A stretch of 64,000 bases of DNA from Nitrospira sp. (GTDB lineage: Bacteria > Nitrospirota > Nitrospiria > Nitrospirales > Nitrospiraceae): positions 37,342 to 101,341 of the forward strand of contig JAHBWT010000005.1 of NCBI GenBank assembly GCA_019636815.1, in the 5' to 3' direction. Positions 18,449 to 27,800 of the stretch are shown one piece after another. A model generated the notes under the pieces. That model was not told the DNA's origin, searched no databases, and was given only the letters and a program-made list of their open reading frames with translations. Made by a program: the position numbers and the translations under genes. Each line of letters opens with the position of its first letter. The stretch's first letter is position 1.

Positions 18449-21400
18449 ATGTCCATGGCAACTGAGATACAAATGAAATCAGCCACGTTTGTGGAGCTCT
18501 TGCGGCAGAGGGCCGCACGCACACCGAATCAGCAGGCCTATGAATTCCTGTTAGACGGCGAAACGGACAGTGATCGGATCACCTATGCGGAATTGGACCG
18601 TCGGGCGAAAGCGATTGCGGCATGGCTACAGTCAAGGAGGGCCTTGGGGGAGCGCGCCCTTCTGCTCTATCCGCCAGGACTGGAGTACATTGCGGCCTTT
18701 TTTGGTTGTTTATATGCCGGTGTCATCGCGGTACCAGCCTATCCTCCGCAACGGAAGCGAGGCTTGCCGCGCGTCCAGGCTATGGCGTTGGATTCACAGG
18801 CGGCCTATGTGTTGACGACGTCGTCGATTCACCAGACGATCGAACGGTTGGCCGGTCAGGAACCGGAATACCAGCACCTGGTCGCGTTGCAGTGGTTCAC
18901 CACCGACAAGATAGTGCCTGAGCTCGAGCGGGACTGGCATGAGCCGAACCTCACCACCGATACCCTTGCCTTTCTTCAATACACATCCGGCTCGACAGGA
19001 ATGCCGAAAGGCGTGATGGTCAGTCACGGTAACCTGCTGCATAACGAACGCCTGATCCAAGAGGCATTCGGGCATACACAACAAGAGCTGATCGTCGGAT
19101 GGTTACCGCTGTACCACGACATGGGGTTGATCGGAAACGTGCTCCAACCTCTCTATCTCGGCGTACCTTGTGTATTGATGTCGCCGCCGCATTTTCTGCA
19201 GAAACCGGTGCGATGGCTCTCCGCCATTTCCCGGTATCGGGCGACGACCAGTGGTAGTCCAAATTTCGCCTATGACCTCTGCGTGAGACAGATCTCCGAG
19301 GCACAGCGCGTTGCATTAGACTTGAGCAGCTGGACCATCGCCTTCAATGGAGCCGAACCGATTCGTCCCAGTACACTCGAACGGTTTGCCGATACGTTTC
19401 AGTCTTGTGGATTTCGACGAGAGGCCTTCTACTCCTGTTACGGTCTTGCCGAGGCGACCTTATTGGTGACGGGCGGAGTTAGGCAGAATCTTCCGACCAT
19501 ACGAGCAGTCGGTAAGTCGACTCTTGAGAAAGGACAGGTTTCATCGACGGAAAGCGAGGAGAGTGATGACGCTGCGACATTGGTTGGGTGCGGGATCATC
19601 CGCTCGGATCAGCAGGTACGCATCGTCCAACCGGAATCTCGGGAAGGATGTCCTGATGGCCAGGTAGGAGAAATTTGGGTCAACGGACCCAGCGTGGCTC
19701 AAGGCTATTGGCAGCGTGAGGGAGAGACGAACGAGACGTTCAAGGCCTACATCATCGACACGAACGAGGGACCATTTCTCCGCACCGGTGACCTAGGCTT
19801 TCTGAACAAGGGAGAACTGTTTGTCACCGGACGTCTGAAAGACCTTATCATCATTCGCGGTCGCAACCACTATCCGCAAGACATCGAACAGACGGTCGAA
19901 GAGAGTCACCCTGCACTTCGATCCGGCTGTGGTGCGGCCTTTTCGGTCGTCGAACACAATGAAGAGCAGTTAGTCGTCGTGCAGGAATTGGAAGCACGCG
20001 TCAAGAATCCTGCTGTGGAAGCCGTGACGGCAGCGATTCGACGACAGGTTGCGGAGCAACATGATGTCCATGTCTCGACGGTGGTGTTGATCAAGGCCGG
20101 GACACTTTCCAAGACGTCCAGCGGAAAAGTCCAGCGCAGGCTTTGCCGTGACCGATTTCTTACAGGTGCACTGACGGTGATCGCTGAATCGGCCGCACTC
20201 TTTTCTCAGGATTTCATCGGAGATCACCGTGAAGCCGCAAGCACGGAGTCGCTCTCGCAGATGCTGGATTTGGAGAAAAGTGTGGCGGAGCTATGGTCAC
20301 GTGTCCTGGAGCGGCCTGCGATCAACCGCTATGACGATTTTTTTGCCTTGGGTGGGGATTCGCTCCGGGGCATGCAGATAGTTGGAAACATTCAGGAGCG
20401 TTGGCAGGTGGATCTTTCACTGGATGCGCTCTTCGACCATCCCAGCTTAGAAGAATTTGTTGCCTATGTGCAGACGCTTCCGAAGAAGATGGAGCGCTCC
20501 GCGCCTTCCGAGATGCCTCAACCGGCACAGCGCGAGAGTGCGATGCCCCTTTCTCCGGCACAGGAACGATTTTGGTTTTTGGAGCAGCTTGCCCAAGGAA
20601 GCGCCATCAACAACGTTCCGGTTGCCTTGCGGTTGCAGGGCAGGTTAGATGTTGAAGCGCTGCGCACTGCGCTTGCTCACCTGCTCCACCGCCATGAAGT
20701 GCTGCGTTCACGATGTGTGTTACAGAACGGATGCCCGATGCAGGTCATCGACCCTCCTTCGACGAGCGAGTGTACAACTACGGATCTTCGCGCAATCCCT
20801 CAGGACGCACGCGAGGCGGAATTGCGGCGGCTCATTTATGCCGAAGCACATCGCCCCTTTGACTTGACTGAGGGGTCGCTCCTGCGGGCCAAACTGTTTC
20901 TCGTCCAAGACGACGAGCAGGTGCTGTCGTTGACGCTCCATCACATCGTGACGGACGGGTGGTCGATGGGGATACTCAAACAGGAGTTGGCGGATCTTTA
21001 CCGTTCGTTCAAGGACGGGCAAGCATCGTCTTTGCCGCCTCTGCCCGTCCAATATTTCGACGTGATGCAGTTTGAGGTGGCGTCGCAACAACCGATCTTC
21101 GAACGGGAGCTGGACTATTGGCGGCACCGTTTGGAGCAGGTACCTGATCTGCTCACACTGCCGTACGACTATCCTCGGCCGGAAGTACAGGGACATCGAG
21201 GAACACGCTACAAATGGGTCATCCCGGCAGAGCTCGTCGGTCGGGTGAAGGAGATGGGAGCTATGCAGCGAAGCACGCTCTTCATGACCTTGCTTGCGGC
21301 ATTTAATCTATTGCTGTTCCGTTACAGCGGTCAAACTGATTTTTGCGTCGGTACCCCGGTAGCAAACCGCTGGCATCGGCAGAGCCAGGGGCTTATCGGC

Positions 21401-24199
21401 TGCTTCGTCAACACAATGGCCTTGCGGGCCGAGTTGTCCGGAAATCCTACCCTTTCCGAATTGCTGGCACGGGTGAAAGCGACGGTGTTGGGAGCTCATG
21501 CACACCACGCGGTGCCGTTCGAGCGGGTGGTTGATGAATTGGGAGTTGCGAAGGATGTCGGACGTACACCGTTGTTTCAAGTCATGTTCGTATTGGAAGA
21601 CAGGCTGTCCGACATTCGGCAGTTCGCCGACCTTGCGACATCCAGGCTGGAGGTCAGTACGGGAACCTCGGTCTTTGACTTGACACTGGAGCTGTTACAA
21701 CGTGCCGATGGCAGCATTACGGCGTGGTTCGAATACAGCACCGATCTCTTCACCGAATCGACGATCGCTCGGATGGCGAAACACTACGAAGAGATCCTAT
21801 GTCACATCGCCGCCGGTGCTGACGGTCCGGTCAGTGAATGGTCTATGCTGCCGACCGATGAACGGCAGGCCCTGTTGATCGGCTGTCATGGGCCCTATCG
21901 CCCGCATCCGAAAAGCCGGTGCATGCCCGAACTGTTTGAAGCCCAAGCGGCGAAGACACCGGATGCCACGGCCTTGGTCTGCGAAGGGCGTGCATATACG
22001 TATGCCTCGCTCGATGCGCACGCGAATCAATGTGCACGATTGCTGCGGCGATGGGGGGTCGGACCGGAGACCAGGGTCGGACTGTGCCTGCATCGATCTT
22101 TTGAAATGATCGTCGGTCTGCTGGGTTGTCTGAAGGCAGGAGCAGCCTACCTGCCGATCGATCCGTCGTATCCGGAAGAGCGAAAGGCCGTCATGGTGGA
22201 GGACGGGCGGCCTGCGGTGATCTTGACTCAGCAGAGCGTGGCTGACTCGTTGCCTCGCTCAAACGCATTCGCGTTTGCGTTAGATAGCCAATGGGAACAA
22301 GCAGCGAGTCTTTCCGCCGACAATGTGCCGTCTTGGACACATCCCGAGAATGCCGCATACATCCTGTACACGTCCGGTACGACCGGCCGCCCAAAAGGCA
22401 CCGTCGTGAGCCACCGCGCCATGGTGAACCATGTGGCTGAAATGGTGCACCAATATGCGCTGACGCCGGAGGACCGCGTGCTACAGTTCGCTTCTGTGAG
22501 TTTCGACGTCGCGCTGGAGGAATGTTTCCCTACGTGGCTGGCCGGCGCGACCGTTGTGTTGAGGCCTAGCGAGCCGCTTCCGGCCTATTCCGATTTTCAC
22601 GCCTTTCTTCATGCCCATCGGCTGACTGTCTTGAACCTCCCAACTCCCTATTGGGCAGGATGGACCGAAGACCTTGAACAGACCGGCACGCCACTTCCGC
22701 CAGAACTCCGGCTGGTGGTGATCGGAAGCGAAAAGGCATGGCCGAACGACCTTCGGCGGTGGCGACGGGTCTCGGGCAATGCGGTGGGTTGGTGCAATTC
22801 CTATGGACCGACCGAGGCGACGGTCACTGCCAGTGTTTATCATCCAGATACCAACACGGACTGGCTGGCATTGCGGACGATACCGATCGGACGGCCCATT
22901 GCAAACGTTCAACTGTATATCCTTGACGCCTTCCTCCAGCCGGTACCGCTAGGTGTACCGGGTGATCTGTATATCGGAGGGCTCGGTCTCGCGCGCGGCT
23001 ACCATCACCTACCTGCTATGACTGCTGAGGTGTTCATTCCCCATCCGTTTGCCGTCACCCAGGGAGAGCGTCTCTACCGGACAGGCGACCGGGCATGCCG
23101 ACGAGCGGACGGCAATGTCGAATTTTTAGGGCGCCGCGACGATCAGATCAAGATTCGCGGGTTTCGGGTGGAACTGGCCGATATTGAGGCCCATACGCGT
23201 CAACATCCACAGGTGAAAGATGCGCGGGTGTTCCTGGAGTCAGCCTCTCAGTCGGACTGGATGGCAACATTCAACAGACTCAGCGAACAAGATCAAGAGC
23301 AGCTGATTCGCGAGATCGAAGCCATCCCCGCCACAGAAGCACAATGGCTGTGTGACATGGAATCAGATGCAGAGGAACGGAGGAAAACGGTGATCCAACG
23401 GAAGCCCGAATTCGATGTGTATTTGAAGATCAATAAGGGTGAATTCTTGACTCCTCCGCGTGCCAATCAGCGAAATTGGCTGTTGCGGCGGGCACTGGAT
23501 GAATTCTCCGATGATCTTCTGGCTCTTGACGATCTGGCCAAACGGTTTGTGTCAGGATCGGATCGCATCAGCATCGAGCGGGAGTGGACGGGCGGCCAGG
23601 CGCAGTATACGTCGTCCGAGCTAATCATCGAAGGGCAGCAGGTGATGCAGGATTGGGAGACGCCCCTGATGCGGGCCATGGCGCGTATTGTCACGGAATC
23701 GCAGGGCGATGTCCTCGAAGTCGGGTTTGGCATGGGGATCTCCGCCTCCGCTATTCAGGAGGGCCAGCCGCGGTCACATTCCATTATCGAATGCAATCGC
23801 CAGGTGATGGAAGTCTTCGCCGAATGGCGCAACCGCTATCCTGGCCGCGACATACGCCTTGTGGAAGGCAAATGGCAGGATGTGGTCGACAACATCGGGC
23901 CCTTCGACGGCGTATTTTTTGATACCTATCCCTCCAGCGAAGCGGAATTTGAGGAAAGTGTCATCAACAGCATCAATTTCGCCGAGGCCTTCATTCCGGT
24001 CGCGGCCAAGTTGCTCCATCCCGGTGGATGCTTGAGCTATTACACAAACGAGATCGACTCTTTCAGCCGACGGCATCAGCGGTTTCTCCTGCAGCATTTC
24101 AGTTCGTTCACGCTGAGCGTGGTCCGTTCCCTCCTTCCTCCCGACGATTGCCATTATTGGTGGGCCGATTCGATGGCGGTCGTCAAGGCGGTGAAATGA
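18449..24199 (+). CDS. NRPS loading protein: FAAL-ACP-C-A(N-terminal part)-methyltransferase
   Basis: A 1916-residue synthetase. Domains: fatty-acyl-AMP ligase (about 10-600, TSGSTGMPKG near 176), acyl carrier with Ser638 (GGDSL), condensation domain (about 696-1130, HHIVTDG near 831), then an adenylation domain from about 1155 (YTSGTTGRPKG, SFDVALEE with Asp1353). After core A8 (IKIRGFRVELADIE, about 1567-1580) comes an unrecognised stretch of about 120 residues, then a SAM methyltransferase to the end (VLEVGFGMGIS near 1755, IIECN, FDGVFFDTYP) resembling guanidinoacetate N-methyltransferase. Cores A9-A10 and the carrier are absent and are encoded by the next gene. My reading of the substrate code is DVENVGSVTK, unassigned; Glu at position 239 suggests a basic amino acid. 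The protein primes the chain with a fatty acid, as PvdL does. Start is uncertain (ATG also at 18455 and 18473). Confidence 0.92.
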   Translation: MSMATEIQMKSATFVELLRQRAARTPNQQAYEFLLDGETDSDRITYAELDRRAKAIAAWLQSRRALGERALLLYPPGLEYIAAFFGCLYAGVIAVPAYPPQRKRGLPRVQAMALDSQAAYVLTTSSIHQTIERLAGQEPEYQHLVALQWFTTDKIVPELERDWHEPNLTTDTLAFLQYTSGSTGMPKGVMVSHGNLLHNERLIQEAFGHTQQELIVGWLPLYHDMGLIGNVLQPLYLGVPCVLMSPPHFLQKPVRWLSAISRYRATTSGSPNFAYDLCVRQISEAQRVALDLSSWTIAFNGAEPIRPSTLERFADTFQSCGFRREAFYSCYGLAEATLLVTGGVRQNLPTIRAVGKSTLEKGQVSSTESEESDDAATLVGCGIIRSDQQVRIVQPESREGCPDGQVGEIWVNGPSVAQGYWQREGETNETFKAYIIDTNEGPFLRTGDLGFLNKGELFVTGRLKDLIIIRGRNHYPQDIEQTVEESHPALRSGCGAAFSVVEHNEEQLVVVQELEARVKNPAVEAVTAAIRRQVAEQHDVHVSTVVLIKAGTLSKTSSGKVQRRLCRDRFLTGALTVIAESAALFSQDFIGDHREAASTESLSQMLDLEKSVAELWSRVLERPAINRYDDFFALGGDSLRGMQIVGNIQERWQVDLSLDALFDHPSLEEFVAYVQTLPKKMERSAPSEMPQPAQRESAMPLSPAQERFWFLEQLAQGSAINNVPVALRLQGRLDVEALRTALAHLLHRHEVLRSRCVLQNGCPMQVIDPPSTSECTTTDLRAIPQDAREAELRRLIYAEAHRPFDLTEGSLLRAKLFLVQDDEQVLSLTLHHIVTDGWSMGILKQELADLYRSFKDGQASSLPPLPVQYFDVMQFEVASQQPIFERELDYWRHRLEQVPDLLTLPYDYPRPEVQGHRGTRYKWVIPAELVGRVKEMGAMQRSTLFMTLLAAFNLLLFRYSGQTDFCVGTPVANRWHRQSQGLIGCFVNTMALRAELSGNPTLSELLARVKATVLGAHAHHAVPFERVVDELGVAKDVGRTPLFQVMFVLEDRLSDIRQFADLATSRLEVSTGTSVFDLTLELLQRADGSITAWFEYSTDLFTESTIARMAKHYEEILCHIAAGADGPVSEWSMLPTDERQALLIGCHGPYRPHPKSRCMPELFEAQAAKTPDATALVCEGRAYTYASLDAHANQCARLLRRWGVGPETRVGLCLHRSFEMIVGLLGCLKAGAAYLPIDPSYPEERKAVMVEDGRPAVILTQQSVADSLPRSNAFAFALDSQWEQAASLSADNVPSWTHPENAAYILYTSGTTGRPKGTVVSHRAMVNHVAEMVHQYALTPEDRVLQFASVSFDVALEECFPTWLAGATVVLRPSEPLPAYSDFHAFLHAHRLTVLNLPTPYWAGWTEDLEQTGTPLPPELRLVVIGSEKAWPNDLRRWRRVSGNAVGWCNSYGPTEATVTASVYHPDTNTDWLALRTIPIGRPIANVQLYILDAFLQPVPLGVPGDLYIGGLGLARGYHHLPAMTAEVFIPHPFAVTQGERLYRTGDRACRRADGNVEFLGRRDDQIKIRGFRVELADIEAHTRQHPQVKDARVFLESASQSDWMATFNRLSEQDQEQLIREIEAIPATEAQWLCDMESDAEERRKTVIQRKPEFDVYLKINKGEFLTPPRANQRNWLLRRALDEFSDDLLALDDLAKRFVSGSDRISIEREWTGGQAQYTSSELIIEGQQVMQDWETPLMRAMARIVTESQGDVLEVGFGMGISASAIQEGQPRSHSIIECNRQVMEVFAEWRNRYPGRDIRLVEGKWQDVVDNIGPFDGVFFDTYPSSEAEFEESVINSINFAEAFIPVAAKLLHPGGCLSYYTNEIDSFSRRHQRFLLQHFSSFTLSVVRSLLPPDDCHYWWADSMAVVKAVK

Positions 24200-24200
24200 C

Positions 24201-24836
24201 ATGACGGACCTTTTGGACAGAATCAATCGATTGAGTGAATCGCAGCGCCGCCTGTTGCGGCTTCGAGTCGATCGCATGGGGTGGAATCGGGCAGGGGACC
24301 CCCGCTTGGTCGGATATGCCGTCCCCCAAGGAGACGGGGTGGTCACAGCTCACGATCTGCGTGAGTTTTTGAAAGGACGTCTTCCCGATTACATGGTGCC
24401 GGCCAGCTGGGTCGTGCTGGAGTCCTTTCCTATGACCACTCAGGGAAAGGTCGATCGCAAGGCCCTCTCAGCCATGAACCGACTGGCTTCTCAAGCGGTC
24501 GAGCAGGGGATGCCTCGAACCGACAGTGAACGGGCGATTGCCGCCGTCTGGGGAGAAGTGCTGGGATTGCGCGCGGTCGGCTTTCACGACAATTTTTTTG
24601 ACCTTGGCGGCCACTCGCTGCTGCTTCCAAAAGTGCTGACTAAAATACGTGGATTTACCACTCGCGATGTGTCGATGGTGGATCTCTTTCGCTATCCAAC
24701 CGTACAGGCCCTGGCAACGTATCTTGGTGCAGAGTCATCGCCGACCATAGAACAGCAGGCCATGCAGGATTTGAAAGACAAACACACAGCCGGGGCGCAC
24801 CGGTTGGCACAACGACGTGCTCGCAAAGCGATCTGA
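24201..24836 (+). CDS. A-domain C-terminal half plus PCP (split partner of the preceding NRPS)
   Basis: A 211-residue protein starting one base after the previous stop (TGA-C-ATG) in a different frame. It opens with a short helix (LDRINRLSESQRRLL), then carries the end of an adenylation domain: LVGYAVPQGD (A9 region) and TTQGKVDRKAL with the catalytic A10 lysine Lys83. A carrier protein with Ser139 (DNFFDLGGHSL) follows. The A10 lysine is needed for aminoacyl adenylation, so this protein must complete the A domain begun in the previous gene. Either the domain is natively split at a methyltransferase insertion, or a single-base indel separates what was one gene. The clean TGACATG junction favours a real split. 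Confidence 0.85.
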   Translation: MTDLLDRINRLSESQRRLLRLRVDRMGWNRAGDPRLVGYAVPQGDGVVTAHDLREFLKGRLPDYMVPASWVVLESFPMTTQGKVDRKALSAMNRLASQAVEQGMPRTDSERAIAAVWGEVLGLRAVGFHDNFFDLGGHSLLLPKVLTKIRGFTTRDVSMVDLFRYPTVQALATYLGAESSPTIEQQAMQDLKDKHTAGAHRLAQRRARKAI

Positions 24837-24843
24837 GATCGGC

Positions 24844-27800
24844 ATGAAAGATCCTCACAACTCACTGAAATCGAGCGATGTACGCGACGGATTGGATATT
24901 GCCATCGTCGGCATGGCGGGACGATTTCCCGGTGCCAAGAATATAGCAGAGTTTTGGAACAATGTGCGCGGCGGCGTGGAATCGCTATCTGTCCTCGACG
25001 ATAAGGACCTCGTCAACGCTGGCGTGCCCGAATCCCTGCTGCGTGATCCGAACTATGTCCGAAGGCGCGGCATCATGGAGGGGATCGACTTGTTCGATGC
25101 CGGGTTTTTCGGCATCACCCCTCGGGAAGCCGAACTGATGGATCCTCAGCAACGGCTCTTCCTGGAATGCGCGTGGGAAACCCTTGAACATGCCGGCTAT
25201 GACCCTGAACAGTTTAACGGGCCGGTCGGTGTCTATGCCGGTTCCAGTTCCAGCGGCTATCTCTTCAATCTGTTTCCCCGCGGAGTCTTACTGCAATCGG
25301 CTGCGGATATGGCCGCCATCTTAGGCGTAGAAAAAGATTCTCTTGCAACCCGTGTCTCGTACAAGTTGAATCTCGAAGGACCGAGTCTGGCCGTGCAGAC
25401 CGCCTGCTCCACGTCCCTGGTCGCAGTGCATCTGGCTTGTCAGGGGCTGCTGGCTGGGGAATGTGATATGGCCTTGGCTGGCGGCATCTCCATTACCGTT
25501 CCACAAACCGTGGGCTATCTCTACCAGAAGGGCGGGATTGCCTCTCCCGATGGACATTGTCGGGCCTTTGACGCGCAGGCGCAGGGAACTGTTGGGGGGA
25601 GCGGGGTCGGGCTCGTCCTGCTGAGGCGGCTGCAGGATGCCCAGGACGACGGAGATCATATTCTGGCCGTGATCAGAGGCTCCGCCATCAACAACGACGG
25701 CGCCCGAAAAGTGGGATATACCGCTCCACGCGTCGAAGGCCAGGTGAAGGTCATTCGCGCGGCACAGATTGCTGCCGAGGTGGATCCACGATCGATCGGG
25801 TACATCGAAGCGCATGGCACCGGCACTCCAATGGGCGATCCCATAGAACTGGCTGCACTCACGCAGGCGTTTCGCGCCCAGACAGATCAAAACAATTTTT
25901 GCGCAATCGGGTCAGTCAAAACCAATATTGGGCATCTCGATGCGGCTGCCGGTGTGGTCGGACTCATAAAAACCGTGTTGGCGCTCTCCCACAAACAAAT
26001 TCCTCCCAGCCTGCATTTTACGAAACCCAATCCGGAGATCGAGTTTTCCGCCACGCCTTTTTTTGTGAATACGGTGTTGCGTGAATGGACAAGAAACGGA
26101 ACACCTCGCCGGGCGGGCGTCAGTTCGTTCGGCCTGGGTGGCACCAACGCCCATGTCGTGCTGGAGGAAGCCCCTCCGCAGAACAGAACAGCATCTTCCC
26201 GGCCATGGCACCTGTTGCCGTTATCGGCCAGATCGGCGTCGGCGCTGGATATCGCCACGGCTCGCCTGCGTGACCAACTCGCGCAGAATGAGCACGAAGC
26301 GATTGCGGATATCGCCTATACCCTCCAAGTGGGCCGTCGACATTTTCCCTATCGGCGGATTCTGTGGTGCCGGGATCGGCAGGATGCCTCTCGTATTCTC
26401 GCCGGGCAGGAGCCGAGCCGTCTCCTGACTTCCCAGCCGGTTCCGTCGAATCGGCCGGTCGCGTTTCTCTTTCCGGGACAAGGCGCCCAACATGTCGATA
26501 TGGCCTCCGAGCTCTACCGAGAAGAACCGCGATTCAAAGAGGAAGTCGATCGTTGCATAGAAGTCGTGCGTCCGCTTCTCGGTTGTGAAGTGCGGGAAAT
26601 TTTATACCCTGAACGCGGCGCCGCCGAGGCCATGTCGGCGCGACTCAATCAGACATCTCTGACGCAGCCGGTGCTGTTCATGATTGAATATGCGTTGGCC
26701 AAGCTCTGGATGGCCTGGGGTGTCAAACCTGAAGCGATGATCGGCCACAGTATCGGCGAGTACGTGGCCGCCTGCCTTTCCGGTGTGTTTTCTCTTGAAG
26801 AGGCGCTTCGATTGGTCGCCGAGCGCGGTCGTTTGATCCAGAGTCTCCCAGCAGGATCGATGTTGGCAGTCGTGCTGTCCGAGAGAGAAGTCGCTGAGTT
26901 CCAAGGCCGCTGCAGTCTGGCAGCGGTCAATGGTCCCCGGTTGTCGGTCTTGTCGGGAACGCCCGACGAGATCGATGCTGCGGGGGCGAATCTGGCTGAA
27001 AAGGGGATCGCCTTCCGCCGGCTTCATGTCTCCCACGCCTTCCATTCCTCCATGATGAATCCGATTCTTCAGGCTTTTAAACAGGTGCTGGATCAGGTCA
27101 CCTTCGGAACGCCGACGATTCCGTTTTTGTCCAACGTCAGCGGTCGATGGATGTCTACGGCAGAGGCGACCGACCCGAATTATTGGGTGCGGCACCTTCG
27201 GCAGACTGTCCGCTTCTCCGCCGGTCTGCAGGAGCTGATGAATCAATCGAATCGTATCCTGCTGGAGGTGGGTCCGGGCGACACGTTGTCTGTTCTCGCA
27301 CGGCGTCAGTTCACGGAGAGGGCCGCTTCAGATCCAAATACGAATGACATGCCGATATTGTCCTCGCTTCCGCACCCTCACAAGGGGCAGCCTGGACAGG
27401 CCCATCTCTGGGAAAGCCTGGGAAAAATTTGGCTCGCCGGGGCAGCGGTCGATTGGAGTGAAATTCATAGGGGGGAACGCCGAGGGCGGGTGCCGCTTCC
27501 TACTTATCCGTTCGAACGGCAACGGTATTGGGTCGAGGCCGAGCGCGACCGTTCATGGTCGCCCAGTTCAGGCGGGGAAGCAGTGGATTCGGTCCAGACT
27601 GTCCCGCCCATTGTCTCTCGGCCGAATCAAGGCCACGAGCGGCCAGTGCTTACCACACCTTACTGCGCGCCGCAAAACGATGTGGAACGACAGCTCGTCA
27701 CGATATGGCAAGAATTGCTCAGAATCGATCACATCGGAATTCATGATTCTTTTTTTGAACTGGGCGGCGAATCCTTGGTTGCGGTACAGCTTCTGTCGCA

